A stretch of DNA of 64,000 bases from Mesorhizobium sp. Lineage in GTDB: Bacteria; Pseudomonadota; Alphaproteobacteria; Rhizobiales; Rhizobiaceae. Below are positions 30,468 to 39,552 of this stretch, one piece after another. A model generated the notes under the pieces. That model made no database searches and was not told where the DNA came from. It saw nothing but the letters and a program-made list of their open reading frames with translations. Where the stretch lies: contig NZ_JANJTZ010000050.1 of assembly GCF_024710845.1 (NCBI RefSeq), positions 62,001 to 126,000 on the forward strand. The letters run 5' to 3'. Positions within the stretch are counted from its first letter, which is position 1. The number at the start of each line of letters is the position of its first letter. The translations under genes and the position numbers were made by a program.

Positions 30468-30560
30468 CTTCGGTCTCTGAGTTGAGTCAGCCCAAGGCCT
30501 AAACCATCGGCCGCGGCTGCGGAAGCGGTCGGCGGGAAAATTGGATAGGGCTGAAGTATT

Positions 30561-30650
30561 GCGTCGCACAATCGAAATTGTGCGATGCATAATTCACGCT
30601 CTGAATGCACTCTGTATGTCATTCGCATACAAACGCTTGCAACGTATGGT
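30561..30650 (+). promoter_or_regulatory. Operator candidates upstream of the TRAP operon
   Basis: A near-perfect 12-bp inverted repeat GCGTCGCACAAT / ATTGTGCGATGC with loop CGAA (30561-30588; one G-T pair). Downstream are GTATG (30614) and CATAC (30626) spaced by 7 bp, then GTATG again at 30644. Such symmetric GTATG/CATAC and TGCGA-type half-sites are typical of GntR- or IclR-family operators that control substrate-induced TRAP systems. No regulator gene lies nearby, so the factor is unknown. Confidence 0.5.
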
Positions 30651-30713
30651 AATTGCCATATTCTTCCCTTGCACAAAGCCGATCGAGCAAAAACAACAAA
30701 CGGGAGGAATGAC

Positions 30714-31826
30714 ATGGGAAAGGAATTCTCGCGCCGCCGGTTTCTTGCCGGCACGGGCGTCGCAACTGCCGCGGTCGGCACGCTCGCCGCTCCCGCGGTC
30801 CTGGCGCAAGCCCCCAAGACATTGAAGATGCAGTCGTCCTGGCCGGCGTCGGACGTCTTCCAGGAGATGGCCGGCCAGTACAAGGAGCGCGTCGAAGCCA
30901 TGTCGGGCGGACGCCTCAAGATCGACCTGCTCCCGGCGGGCGCCGTCGTCGGCGCATTCCAGGTGCAGGACGCCTGCCATGACGGCACGATCGACGCCGC
31001 CCACACCGTTCCGGTCTACTGGTACGGCAAGAACAAGGCGGCTTCCCTGTTCGGCACCGGCCCGGTGTTCGGCGGCGACGCCAACCAGATGCTCGCCTGG
31101 TTCTACAAGGGTGGCGGCGAGGCGCTCTACAACGAGCTGACCCAGCAGGTGCTCGGCCTCAACATCGTCGGCTTCCTGGGCACCGGGATGCCTGCCCAGC
31201 CGCTCGGCTGGTTCAAGAGCGAGATCACCGACGCCTCCCAGCTCCAGGGGCTGAAATACCGCACCGTGGGCCTCGCGGCGGACCTGTTCCAGGCGATGGG
31301 CGCGTCGGTCGCCCAGCTTCCCGGCGGCGAAATCGTGCCGGCGATGGAGCGCGGCGTCATCGACGGGTTCGAGTTCAACAACCCGACCTCAGACATGCGC
31401 TTCGGCGCGCAGGACGTGGCGAAGAACTACATGCTCGCGTCCTACCACCAGGCCTCGGAATCGTTCGAATACATCTTCAACAAGGACACGTTCGAGGATC
31501 TTGAGCCCGATCTCCAGGCGATCCTGAAGCACGGGGTCGAGGCGGCCCACCTCGCCAACTACTCTCTGGCGATGGACCAGTATTCGTCCGATCTGCAGAA
31601 GCTTGCCAAGGAGAACGGCGTCAACGTCAAGCGCACGCCGGACTCCGTTCTCGCCGCGCAGCTCGAAGCCTGGGACAAGATCATGCCGGCACTCGAGGGC
31701 GACCCCTACTTCAAGAAGGTCGTCGAGAGCCAGAAGGCCTTCTGCGAGCGGGTGGTCTACTTCACGCTCCTCGCTTCGCCCGACTACAAGCTGGCCTACC
31801 AGCACTACTTCCCGGGCAACCTCTGA
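30714..31826 (+). CDS. TRAP transporter substrate-binding protein (DctP family)
   Basis: A 370-residue periplasmic solute receptor. The N-terminus carries a twin-arginine signal (SRRRFLAGTG ... APAVLA), so it should be exported folded through Tat. The DctP fold follows: LKMQSSWPASDVFQEMAGQYKERVEAMSGG, LQGLKYRTVGLAADLFQAMGASV and MERGVIDGFEFNNPTSD. The last two blocks, including FEFNNP, match the FcbT1/TakP-like branch that binds organic or aromatic acids. The exact ligand is unknown. GGAGGAATGAC precedes the ATG. It is the first gene of the TRAP operon. Confidence 0.93.
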   Translation: MGKEFSRRRFLAGTGVATAAVGTLAAPAVLAQAPKTLKMQSSWPASDVFQEMAGQYKERVEAMSGGRLKIDLLPAGAVVGAFQVQDACHDGTIDAAHTVPVYWYGKNKAASLFGTGPVFGGDANQMLAWFYKGGGEALYNELTQQVLGLNIVGFLGTGMPAQPLGWFKSEITDASQLQGLKYRTVGLAADLFQAMGASVAQLPGGEIVPAMERGVIDGFEFNNPTSDMRFGAQDVAKNYMLASYHQASESFEYIFNKDTFEDLEPDLQAILKHGVEAAHLANYSLAMDQYSSDLQKLAKENGVNVKRTPDSVLAAQLEAWDKIMPALEGDPYFKKVVESQKAFCERVVYFTLLASPDYKLAYQHYFPGNL

Positions 31827-31835
31827 CCTCACTTC

Positions 31836-31859
31836 GGCGGGGCGCTTCGTCGCCCCGCC
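31836..31859 (+). terminator. Intercistronic hairpin between receptor and permease genes
   Basis: A perfect 9-bp stem GGCGGGGCG / CGCCCCGCC with loop CTTCGT, 10 bp after the receptor stop. In transporter operons such hairpins usually protect the receptor mRNA or partly terminate it, giving more receptor than permease. There is no T-tract, so full termination is unlikely. Confidence 0.65.
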
Positions 31860-31891
31860 GCCACGCGACCCGTCGAACCGGGATCTGGGGC

Positions 31892-32509
31892 ATGAAGGGC
31901 TACATTCGCTTCGCCGACGAGCTGTCGGCATGGTTCGGCAAGGTCTTCGCCTGGTCGATCATGGTGATGACGCTGGGCATCGGCTACGAAGTCGTCGTGC
32001 GCTACTTCTTTCGCGCGCCGACGCCGTGGGCGTTCGACTTGAGCTACATGCTCTACGGCACGCTGTTCATGATCGCCGGCGCCTACACGCTGTCGCGCGA
32101 CGGCCATGTCCGCGGCGACTTCGTCTACCGGCTCTGGCGGCCGCGCACCCAGGCGACCGTGGAGCTGGTGCTCTACTTCCTCTTCTTCTTCCCCGGAATC
32201 CTGGCGCTGATCTTCGCCGGCTGGAAATATGCCGCCCGCTCCTGGTCCTATCTCGAAGTGTCGTCCAACAGCCCGGCCGGCATCCCGATCTACCAGTTCA
32301 AGTCGGTCATCGTCGTGGCCGGCATCCTCCTCTTCCTGCAGGGCATCGCCCAGGTGTTCCGCTGCATCCTGTGCATGCGCACCGGCCAGTGGCCGCCACA
32401 CGCGCAGGACGTCGAGGAAACCGAGAAGGTCCTGCTGCAAACCGTGGGCGCCGGGCAGGCCGCGCCCGGCCTGCCCGGCCAGGGCATCCGCGATGGAGAG
32501 AGCACATGA
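31892..32509 (+). CDS. TRAP transporter small permease (DctQ family)
   Basis: A 205-residue membrane protein with four main helices. It opens FADELSAWFGKVFAWSIMVMTLGIGYEVVVRYFFRAPTPW-type DctQ sequence (helix 1 then the conserved RYFF-AP-W motif), and SRDGHVRGDFVYRLW marks the cytoplasmic loop. The C-terminal tail of about 40 residues is longer and more polar than usual. Its TGA overlaps the start of the large permease (ATGA). Confidence 0.92.
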   Translation: MKGYIRFADELSAWFGKVFAWSIMVMTLGIGYEVVVRYFFRAPTPWAFDLSYMLYGTLFMIAGAYTLSRDGHVRGDFVYRLWRPRTQATVELVLYFLFFFPGILALIFAGWKYAARSWSYLEVSSNSPAGIPIYQFKSVIVVAGILLFLQGIAQVFRCILCMRTGQWPPHAQDVEETEKVLLQTVGAGQAAPGLPGQGIRDGEST

Positions 32510-33927
32510 CCGAACCACAGGTCGCGGTCGGCATGCTGCTGATCCTCATCCTCGCCATCTTCCTCGGCTTTCCGGTCGCCTTCACGCTGATGGCGCTGGG
32601 CGTGGCCTTCGGCTACTACACCTACTTCGACGCCGACCGGATGTGGCGCACTTACGACCGCGCGGTCGAGAACGGTGCTGATTCCTGGACGCTGCTCGAG
32701 ACCTGGGTCGGCGGCTTCTTCAACAACCGCATCTTCGACCTGTTCGTGAACCAGACCTTCTCGGTCATGTCGAACGACGTGCTCACCTCGATCCCGCTGT
32801 TCCTGTTCATGGGCTACCTCGTCGAGCGCGCCAACATTGTCGACCGGCTGTTCACGACGCTTTACATCGCCACCCGCCGCCTGCCTGGCGCGATGGCGGT
32901 GGCCGCTCTCGTCACCTGCACCCTGTTCGCCACAGCGACCGGCATCGTCGGCGCCGTCGTCACGCTGATGGGCCTGCTCGCCCTGCCGGCCATGCTGAAG
33001 GCCCGCTACGACGTCAGCTACGCCACCGGCGTCATCTGCGCCGGCGGCACGCTTGGCATCCTTATTCCGCCCTCGATCATGCTGATCGTCTATGCCGCGA
33101 CGTCCGGAGTCTCGGTCGTGCGCATGTATGCCGCGGCGCTCTTGCCCGGCTTGCTGCTCGCCGGCCTCTATCTTCTCTACGTCGTCGCCCGCGCGATGCT
33201 GGACAAGAACCTCGCTCCCAAACCCCGCGACGAGGACATCGGCGACTACACCACCGGCCAGATCGCCTGGATGATGTTCACCTCCTTCGTGCCGCTTGCT
33301 TTCCTGATCTTCGCGGTGCTCGGCGCCATCCTGTTCGGCTTCGCCACTCCGACCGAGGCCGCCGCGATCGGCGCGCTGGGCGGGCTGGTCCTGGCGGTTG
33401 CCTACCGCGCGCTCACCTGGCAGCGGCTGAAGGAGTCGGTTTACCTGACCGCCCGCACCTCGGCGATGGTGTGCTGGCTCTTCGTCGGCTCGGCCACATT
33501 CGCCTCGGTCTTCGCCTATCTCGGCGGCCAGCAGATGATTTCCGATTTCGTCACCGGCCTCGATATGTCGCCGCTGATGTTCCTGATCGTCGCGCAGCTC
33601 ATCATCTTCCTGCTCGGATGGCCGCTGGAATGGACCGAGATCATCGTCATCTTCATCCCGATCTTCCTGCCGCTACTGCCGCATTTCGGCATCGATCCGC
33701 TGTTCTTCGGCATCCTCGTGGCGATCAACCTGCAGACGGCCTTCCTGTCGCCACCCATGGCGATGTCGGCCTACTATCTGAAGGGCGTCTCGCCGGCCCA
33801 TGTCCAGATCGCCGACATCTTCAGGGGCATGATGCCCTATATGGGCATCGTGATCCTCTGCATGGTCCTGATCTACGTCTTCCCGCAGATCGCCTATTTC
33901 CTGCCGAACCTTTTGTACGGAAACTGA
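32506..33927 (+). CDS. TRAP transporter large permease (DctM family)
   Basis: A 473-residue membrane protein with about twelve to fourteen helices. It has the DctM hallmarks: AIFLGFPVAFTLMALG near the start, LFLFMGYLVERANI, GGTLGILIPPSIMLIVYA and FGFATPTEAAAIGALG. It energises uptake by sodium or proton gradients together with DctQ and the receptor. It starts by ATGA overlap with the DctQ gene and is followed 3 bp later by a small membrane protein gene. Confidence 0.94.
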   Translation: MTEPQVAVGMLLILILAIFLGFPVAFTLMALGVAFGYYTYFDADRMWRTYDRAVENGADSWTLLETWVGGFFNNRIFDLFVNQTFSVMSNDVLTSIPLFLFMGYLVERANIVDRLFTTLYIATRRLPGAMAVAALVTCTLFATATGIVGAVVTLMGLLALPAMLKARYDVSYATGVICAGGTLGILIPPSIMLIVYAATSGVSVVRMYAAALLPGLLLAGLYLLYVVARAMLDKNLAPKPRDEDIGDYTTGQIAWMMFTSFVPLAFLIFAVLGAILFGFATPTEAAAIGALGGLVLAVAYRALTWQRLKESVYLTARTSAMVCWLFVGSATFASVFAYLGGQQMISDFVTGLDMSPLMFLIVAQLIIFLLGWPLEWTEIIVIFIPIFLPLLPHFGIDPLFFGILVAINLQTAFLSPPMAMSAYYLKGVSPAHVQIADIFRGMMPYMGIVILCMVLIYVFPQIAYFLPNLLYGN

Positions 33928-33930
33928 GCC

Positions 33931-34101
33931 ATGGCCACCTCCCGCGCACTGGCTCTCGTCGCCTTCGCCGCGTTTCTCATCTTCTTCGGCGTTGTGCTGG
34001 TGAAGGTGCCGCGCATCGACCTGAGCGTCGCCATCCTGACCGGCCTCGGCCTTGCCGGCTACGACCTGTGGACACAGCTCGGTCCAGGCAAGCGCGTGTG
34101 A
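33931..34101 (+). CDS. 56-residue membrane protein at the end of the TRAP operon
   Basis: An open frame of 57 codons starting 3 bp after the DctM stop. The product begins MATSRALALVAFAAFLIFFG, continues with a short basic turn (VKVPRIDL) and a second hydrophobic stretch (SVAILTGLGLAGYDLW), and ends GPGKRV, so it should span the membrane twice. Tight spacing and clean composition suggest a real gene and possible transporter accessory. I know no named family for it. Confidence 0.65.
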   Translation: MATSRALALVAFAAFLIFFGVVLVKVPRIDLSVAILTGLGLAGYDLWTQLGPGKRV

Positions 34102-34108
34102 CGCCGCG

Positions 34109-35053
34109 CTACTGCTCGTCCTGCGCCGAAGGCTCTTCAGGGCCAGTTGCCACGGCACCACCCTCGGAGACCGCGTAGCCGTCGCCGCTCCACGCCCAGA
34201 GCACCTCGTCGCCGCCGCCCTTCTTGGGCAGGGCGATGAGGTTCGGCCATCCGTCGACCAGCGTGCTGGTGTCCAGATAAAGGTCGGCGCCCTCGGTGTC
34301 GTAGACCTGCTTCCATTCGGCGGTCTCGGAGAGGCGGGCGAAGACCGCGACGTTGCAGCCCGACGCGCCGTAGTACCAGGACGAGCCGCACAGTTCGACG
34401 AACAGCAGGCTGCGCCCGTCCTGCATCACCGACTTGGCGGCCGAAACGACCGGTTCGGCCGTCGTCGCCTTGCGGAACAGCTTGATCTCGTCCTTGCGAA
34501 GCTCCCTGGCCTCCAGCAGATAGGAGCTGTAGGGCGTGAGCCCGATGCGTTCGTAGCCGGACATGTCCCGCTTCGAGCAGAATGGCTCCGCCGCCTCGAT
34601 CGCGACCTTCGACCCACGCAGCGGGAAGACGGCCTCGAGTGCCGGCTCCGCGCCCTCGATCGTGACCTTTGCGCGCGTTCCCGTCTTCATCGGCGCGAGC
34701 GCGAGACCCGCCACCGGAACGGAGAGCCCGCCGTTTTCGGCTTTCGTGACGGCCTCGAACACCTGCGCGCCAACGAAGAGCTTTGCCGCCATCTCGCCCG
34801 GCCGGGCGATCGCCTCCGGCGCGAGCGTCAGCGTGAGCGACCATTTCTGCTCGGCGCAGCGCAGCGAGGCGCCGGCGATGCCCTTGGCCTGAAGCGGATC
34901 GGGAAGGGTGATGGCGGCTTCGCCGGCGACCGGCTCCCAGCGGTCCGCGGCCAGTGCCAGAGACGGCCAGCCGCAAGCCAGCGCCAGCGCTGCCGCGCCG
35001 AGCCGTTTGCGCAGGATGAAGCCCGCGAACCCCGCGGCGGCGTGTCTTTGCAT
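34109..35053 (-). CDS. Exported protein of unknown function
   Basis: A 314-residue protein with a signal peptide (LRKRLGAAALALACGWPSLALA, cleavage before ADRW). The mature protein has no recognised domain. It has four Cys residues (SLRCAEQK, PFCSKRD, ELCGSSWYYGASGC) that could form two disulfides, and a C-terminal WSGDGYAV followed by an acidic Pro/Glu tail. The ATG at 35053 follows GGGGGTGGAG. The gene converges on the TRAP operon with 7 bp between stops and is divergent from argG. Confidence 0.75.
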   Translation of the reverse strand: MQRHAAAGFAGFILRKRLGAAALALACGWPSLALAADRWEPVAGEAAITLPDPLQAKGIAGASLRCAEQKWSLTLTLAPEAIARPGEMAAKLFVGAQVFEAVTKAENGGLSVPVAGLALAPMKTGTRAKVTIEGAEPALEAVFPLRGSKVAIEAAEPFCSKRDMSGYERIGLTPYSSYLLEARELRKDEIKLFRKATTAEPVVSAAKSVMQDGRSLLFVELCGSSWYYGASGCNVAVFARLSETAEWKQVYDTEGADLYLDTSTLVDGWPNLIALPKKGGGDEVLWAWSGDGYAVSEGGAVATGPEEPSAQDEQ

Positions 35054-35268
35054 CGAACTCCACCCCCTCTTCCGGCGGCTGCCTGCAATCGCGGATTGCA
35101 TCACGAATCAGAAACGAATGTATTCGAGAGCCGGCAGCCGGCAAAAGCAAATCACTCCAGCGAGAGACACTTGGCGGCGGCACGGCTTGCCGCCTTGGCC
35201 TTTCCTGCTAAAAGGGCGCGCGAAAGGCGGGTTTGCCCGCGTTGCCAGCACACCTGACAGGATCAGCA
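35054..35268 (+). promoter_or_regulatory. Divergent promoter region between an exported-protein gene and argG
   Basis: 215 bp without a gene. It contains TGCAATC-GCG-GATTGCA (35084-35100), a perfect 7-bp inverted repeat with 3-bp spacer, as an operator candidate, and GC-rich hairpins in the argG leader (GGCGGC...GCCGCC, GCGGG...CCCGC). No attenuator peptide was seen. Confidence 0.3.
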
Positions 35269-36495
35269 ATGTCGAAGTGGAAGAACGTCAAGAAGGTCGT
35301 CCTCGCCTATTCGGGAGGGCTCGACACCTCGATCATCCTGAAATGGCTGCAGACCGAGCTTGGGGCGGAGGTCGTGACCTTCACCGCCGACCTCGGCCAG
35401 GGCGACAGCGACCTCGAGCCGGCCCGCAGGAAGGCCGAGATGATGGGCGTCAGGGACATCTACATCCGCGATGTGCGCGAGGAGTTCGTCAAGGACTTCG
35501 TCTTCCCGATGTTCCGTGCCAACGCGGTCTATGAGGGCACCTATCTGCTCGGCACCTCGATTGCCCGTCCGCTGATCTCCAAGCATCTGGTCGAGATCGC
35601 CCGCGAAACCGGCGCCGACGCGGTCGCCCACGGCGCGACGGGCAAGGGCAACGACCAGGTTCGCTTCGAGCTCTCCGCCTATGCACTCAATCCCGACATC
35701 AAGGTCATCGCGCCCTGGCGCGACTGGGAGTTCAAGTCGCGCACCGACCTGATCGACTTCGCCGAGAAGTACCAGATCCCGATCGCCAAGGACAAGCGCA
35801 ACGAGGCGCCGTTCTCGGTCGACGCCAACCTGCTGCACTCGTCCTCCGAAGGCAAGGTGCTGGAGGATCCCTGGGTCGACCCGCCGGAATATGTCTACCA
35901 GCGCACCATCTCGCCGATGGCCGCGCCCGACACGGTCACCGAGATCGTCATCGGCTTCGACAAGGGCGACGCCGTCACACTGAACGGCAAGAAACTCTCG
36001 CCGGCCGCGATGCTCGCCGCGCTGAACGATCTCGGCCGCGACAACGGCATCGGCCGGCTCGACCTGGTCGAGAACCGTTTCGTCGGCATGAAATCGCGCG
36101 GCGTCTACGAGACGCCCGGCGGCACGATCCTGCTTGCCGCTCACCGCGCCATCGAGTCGATCACGCTCGACCGCGGCGCCGGCCATCTGAAGGACGACAT
36201 CATGCCCCGCTACGCGGAGCTGATCTACAATGGTTTCTGGTATTCGCCCGAGCGCGAGATGCTGCAGGCGCTGATTGACAAGAGCCAGGAGGACGTCGAA
36301 GGCGAGGTCCGGCTCAAGCTCTACAAGGGCAATGTCATCGTCTCCGGCCGGCGTTCGGTAAAGTCGCTCTACCGCAACGACCTCGTCACCTTCGAAGACG
36401 ATCGCGGCGCCTACGACCAGAAGGACGCCGAAGGCTTCATCCGCCTCAACGGCCTTCGCCTCAGGACGCTGGCGGCAAGAAACCGGTCTGCGTAG
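35269..36495 (+). CDS. argG: Argininosuccinate synthase
   Basis: Condenses citrulline and aspartate with ATP in arginine biosynthesis. The N-type ATP pyrophosphatase P-loop is [10 protein letters not shown] near residue 12, followed by [44 protein letters not shown] and [17 protein letters not shown] are family signatures. Length is 408 residues. The start at 35269 (MSKWKNVKK) matches relatives and follows a GGA; an upstream frame start at 35233 is less likely. A clear terminator follows. Confidence 0.97.
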   Translation: MSKWKNVKKVVLAYSGGLDTSIILKWLQTELGAEVVTFTADLGQGDSDLEPARRKAEMMGVRDIYIRDVREEFVKDFVFPMFRANAVYEGTYLLGTSIARPLISKHLVEIARETGADAVAHGATGKGNDQVRFELSAYALNPDIKVIAPWRDWEFKSRTDLIDFAEKYQIPIAKDKRNEAPFSVDANLLHSSSEGKVLEDPWVDPPEYVYQRTISPMAAPDTVTEIVIGFDKGDAVTLNGKKLSPAAMLAALNDLGRDNGIGRLDLVENRFVGMKSRGVYETPGGTILLAAHRAIESITLDRGAGHLKDDIMPRYAELIYNGFWYSPEREMLQALIDKSQEDVEGEVRLKLYKGNVIVSGRRSVKSLYRNDLVTFEDDRGAYDQKDAEGFIRLNGLRLRTLAARNRSA

Positions 36496-36531
36496 CCCAG
36501 GCGCACGGCTAATTCACGTCGGAAAGAGAAA

Positions 36532-36551
36532 GGCCGGTCGTTGGACCGGCC
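36532..36551 (+). terminator. Rho-independent terminator of argG
   Basis: Perfect 8-bp stem GGCCGGTC / GACCGGCC with loop GTTG, followed by CTTCTTGCTT, 36 bp after the argG stop. Confidence 0.85.
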
Positions 36552-36601
36552 CTTCTTGCTTGAACTGACGCCCGCGCCTGGCCGGGGCGCGCTGCCTCCG
36601 G

Positions 36602-36649
36602 CAGCTCCCAGCTGTTCCACGCCATTCGTCATGCCACCGGCATGACGAA
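36602..36649. repeat. Inverted repeats in the argG/transglycosylase convergent gap
   Basis: CAGCT-CCC-AGCTG (36602-36614) and a perfect 11-bp palindrome with a 3-bp loop, TTCGTCATGCC / GGCATGACGAA (36625-36649). They lie between the argG terminator and the stop of the minus-strand transglycosylase gene and may end its transcript. A T-tract is absent. Confidence 0.55.
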
Positions 36650-36672
36650 CACGCCTTCGGCGCACCGGCGTC

Positions 36673-37467
36673 TCACTCCGCGTCGATGGCATCCGCCATG
36701 ATGATGATCGCCTGCTGATAGACCGAGGCCGAGTTCCAGCCCGCGATCGCGCCGCGATTGGCGCTCGCCGGACCGCCGCGATAGCCATGCCCGCGCAGGA
36801 AGTTGGCCGTCGACGCGAGCGCCGTCGACTTGTCCTTCAGGTTCATGTTTCCGACACCGAAGTTCAGAACGTTGCCGGGCAGGAACTGCGTGTGGCCGAA
36901 TTCGCCGTGCGCCGCGCCCACCGAACTGGCGCTCAGCACGCCGCGATCGACGAGCTTGAGCGCCGCGATAGCGTGCGGGTTGAAGAAGTCCGGCCGGCGG
37001 CAGTCATAGGCGAGCGTCAGGATCGCCGACACCGTATTCTGGTTGCCCATCGCCGCGCCGAAACCGGTTTCCATGCCCCAGATCGCCAGCAGCGGACCGG
37101 GCGGAACGCCATATCGACGCTCGATATCGGCAAACAGCGCCGCGTTCGCCTTCTTCAGCGACCGCCCCTTCGAGATGATGGTTGCGCCGCCGCGCCGCTT
37201 CATGAACGAGTTGACGTCGCCGCTGAACGCCTTCTTCACCGCGCGGTCGACCTTGATCGTCGCGGTGGCGTATTTGGCGCCGGCCAGGGCCTGGAGACCC
37301 TTGTTCTTGACCCCCGCGCCCTTGGCTTCCTGGGCAAACGCCTGCTTCCAGGCTTCGAACCCGCTGCCATCCTTGCCGCAGCTCGCGGCGTTCGCCGCTG
37401 CCACGCCCAGACCCCATGCAACCACTATACCCGAAACAAGCTTCGCGCCCCGCGCAAGAAACGCCAT
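36673..37467 (-). CDS. Lytic murein transglycosylase (MltB-like, SLT_2 domain)
   Basis: A 264-residue periplasmic enzyme that cleaves the MurNAc-GlcNAc bond of peptidoglycan with formation of 1,6-anhydroMurNAc. A signal peptide (KLVSGIVVAWGLGVAAANA) is followed by the SLT_2 domain: catalytic Glu133 in IWGMETGFG, then GNQNTVSAILTLAYDCRRPDF-type sequence and FGHTQFLPGNVLNFG. It lacks the lipobox of E. coli MltB, so it should be soluble. The ATG at 37467 follows GGAG; 37506 would add 13 residues. The ending is short compared with forms that carry a C-terminal peptidoglycan-binding domain. Confidence 0.9.
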   Translation of the reverse strand: MAFLARGAKLVSGIVVAWGLGVAAANAASCGKDGSGFEAWKQAFAQEAKGAGVKNKGLQALAGAKYATATIKVDRAVKKAFSGDVNSFMKRRGGATIISKGRSLKKANAALFADIERRYGVPPGPLLAIWGMETGFGAAMGNQNTVSAILTLAYDCRRPDFFNPHAIAALKLVDRGVLSASSVGAAHGEFGHTQFLPGNVLNFGVGNMNLKDKSTALASTANFLRGHGYRGGPASANRGAIAGWNSASVYQQAIIIMADAIDAE

Positions 37468-37682
37468 GTATCTCTCCAAACCCGTGATTCCGCTGTTTTC
37501 TGCCATTCTGAACCTGCTTTGTCACGGTTAAGATGAAGTTGCGGCCATTCAATGTCGCGTTATCCGGCTGATGTTTCCAGGATGTCACATGAGCCGGCAG
37601 CCGGCATCGCCCGGGCTTTTCCGGAACCATCTCCGCCTCTCCCCGTTTGCCGCTTCGAAGGGGAAATCCACTGGAGAGAAAA

Positions 37683-38351
37683 ATGATCAATCGATTCGCA
37701 CTTCCGTTGGCGGCGTTCGCATTCGCCGCTGCGACCAGCATCGCGTCGGCCCAGAGCGGCGTCACCGCCACGACGGACCTCAATGTTCGCGGTGGTCCCG
37801 GCCCGCAGTATCCGGTGATCGGCATGATCCCGGCCGGCGGCCCGGCCGATCTCAGCGGCTGTATCGACAATTCCAAGTGGTGCCAGGTCAGCACCTCGGG
37901 CGGCCCGGGCTGGGTCTACTCCGACTACCTGACGATCGACCGCAACGGAACGGCGGCAGTCGTCACCGAAAGCCGCACCTCCGTTCCGGTCGTGACCTAT
38001 GAGCAGCCCCAGGGCGGCGGCGGTGCCCTAGCCGGCGGCGCAACGGGCGCGGTGGCGGGTGCCCTTATCGGCGGCCCGATCGGCGCGGTTGTCGGCGGCG
38101 TCGCGGGTGCGGCGATCGGCGGCTCGGCCGAAGGCCTCGCCTCGCCGCCGCCGGACAAGGTCGTCACCTATGTCCGCACCAACCAGGTCGAGCCCGTCTA
38201 TCTCGACGGCGAAGTCGTGGTCGGCGCCAGCCTGCCGGAAACGGTCACCCTGGCCGAGGTGCCGGACTACGAGTATCGCTACGTCTACGTGAACGGCCAG
38301 CCGGTGCTGGTCGAGCCGCAGACCCGACGCATCGTCTACGTCGTCCGCTGA
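37683..38351 (+). CDS. Exported SH3-like domain protein with glycine-zipper and DUF1236-like tail
   Basis: A 222-residue exported protein. Signal peptide LPLAAFAFAAATSIASA; then a bacterial SH3 domain (TTDLNVRGGPGPQYPVIGMIP, WCQVSTSGGPGWVYSDYL); a glycine-zipper segment of about 40 residues alternating Gly, Ala and Val (AGGATGAVAGALIGG and onwards), likely membrane-associating; and a C-terminal DUF1236-like module (VVGASLPETVTLAEVPDYEYRY ... RIVYVV). The combination is common in rhizobia and suggests cell-envelope association. TGGAGAG precedes the ATG. Confidence 0.85.
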   Translation: MINRFALPLAAFAFAAATSIASAQSGVTATTDLNVRGGPGPQYPVIGMIPAGGPADLSGCIDNSKWCQVSTSGGPGWVYSDYLTIDRNGTAAVVTESRTSVPVVTYEQPQGGGGALAGGATGAVAGALIGGPIGAVVGGVAGAAIGGSAEGLASPPPDKVVTYVRTNQVEPVYLDGEVVVGASLPETVTLAEVPDYEYRYVYVNGQPVLVEPQTRRIVYVVR

Positions 38352-38365
38352 CGGCAACTAGAAGG

Positions 38366-38393
38366 AAACCGCCGGGCCTGGGCCCGGCGGTTT
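38366..38393 (+). terminator. Rho-independent terminator
   Basis: 13-bp perfect stem AAACCGCCGGGCC / GGCCCGGCGGTTT around TG, followed by TCATTTG, 15 bp after the stop of the SH3-domain gene. Confidence 0.85.
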
Positions 38394-38470
38394 TCATTTG
38401 CCCGGCGCAACGTTTCGCGATTGTCTGCGTTGAAGCGGCCGTCCTTCCCTCCATCCAGCGGATTCCCGCC

Positions 38471-39502
38471 GTGAAGCTCTTTTCCTGCCCGGCCTGCGGC
38501 CAGCGGCTCTATTTCGAGAATTCGCGCTGCCTCGCCTGCGGCGCGGAGGTTCTGTATGATCCCGACGCGGCCGACTTCGTGCTGCCCGGGGAAACGGCCT
38601 TCGCCTGTTCCAACGCCGACGAGGCGCTGTGCAACTGGCGCGCGCCCGGCCCTCAGGCATTCTGTCGCGCCTGCGCGCTCAACAAGACCATCCCCGACCT
38701 GTCCATCGAAGGCAATCAGGGGAGATGGATCCGCGTCGAGGCCGCCAAGCGGCGGCTGGTCTACGCGCTCCTGTCTTTCGGGCTGGAAGTGCGCCCCAAG
38801 CAGACGCCCGACGACGAAGCCGGCATCGCCTTCGACTTCCTCGCCGATCCGATCGGCGGCGGACCTGGCGGTGAGCACATCCTCACCGGCCACGACAACG
38901 GCGTCATCACGCTCAACGTCGCCGAGGCGGATTCCGTCGAGCGCGAACAGCGGCGCATCGCCATGGGCGAGACCTACCGCACCCTGCTCGGCCATTTCCG
39001 CCACGAGATCGGCCATTACTACTGGGACCGGCTGATCCGCGACGATCCCGACTGGCTGGCGCGCTTCCGCGACGTGTTCGGCGACGAGACCGCGGACTAC
39101 GAACAGGCGCTCAAGACCCACTACGCCAGCCCGCCGGCACCGGACTGGCAGGAGAACCACATCACCGCCTATGCGGCCAGCCATCCCTGGGAGGACTGGG
39201 CCGAGACCTGGGCGCACTATCTCCACATCGTCGACACGCTCGAAATGGCCGACGCGCTCGGCATGTCGATCTCGGCGATGGAGACGAAGGAGGAGGATCT
39301 GCACACGCCGAACGCGGACAGCACGGAAACGACGCCTGAATCGCCTTTCGACCGCACGCTCGAACGCTGGATCGTGCTTTCCAACGCCTCCAACTCGATC
39401 AACCGCTGCATGGGCCTGCCCGATCTCTATCCTTTCGTCATCTCGCCCAAGGTAGCGGCAAAGCTGACGTTCGTTGATGGGCTGCTACGCCGGCAGCGCT
39501 GA
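38471..39502 (+). CDS. Putative zinc-binding metallopeptidase (Peptidase_Mx family)
   Basis: A 343-residue cytoplasmic protein. The N-terminus has two CxxC knuckles forming a zinc ribbon (FSCPACGQRLYFE and SRCLACGAEV), and another CxxC pair lies near residue 60 (FCRACALN). A zincin motif HEIGHYYWDRLI is at about residue 178, followed by an acidic region with DWAETWAHYLHIVDTL, matching the Peptidase_Mx (PF15887) architecture. No substrate is known. The start is GTG. Confidence 0.85.
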   Translation: MKLFSCPACGQRLYFENSRCLACGAEVLYDPDAADFVLPGETAFACSNADEALCNWRAPGPQAFCRACALNKTIPDLSIEGNQGRWIRVEAAKRRLVYALLSFGLEVRPKQTPDDEAGIAFDFLADPIGGGPGGEHILTGHDNGVITLNVAEADSVEREQRRIAMGETYRTLLGHFRHEIGHYYWDRLIRDDPDWLARFRDVFGDETADYEQALKTHYASPPAPDWQENHITAYAASHPWEDWAETWAHYLHIVDTLEMADALGMSISAMETKEEDLHTPNADSTETTPESPFDRTLERWIVLSNASNSINRCMGLPDLYPFVISPKVAAKLTFVDGLLRRQR

Positions 39503-39517
39503 AACGACCCGTCCGCC

Positions 39518-39546
39518 TTGACTCTGCGCCCCTTTTCCTGTCTACA
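39518..39546 (+). promoter_or_regulatory. Strong sigma-70 promoter for a candidate small RNA
   Basis: TTGACT (39518-39523) and TCTACA (39541-39546) separated by exactly 17 bp, 15 bp after the stop of the preceding gene and 186 bp before the ffh start. One of the best promoter matches seen in the window. Confidence 0.65.
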
Positions 39547-39552
39547 CGCGGC

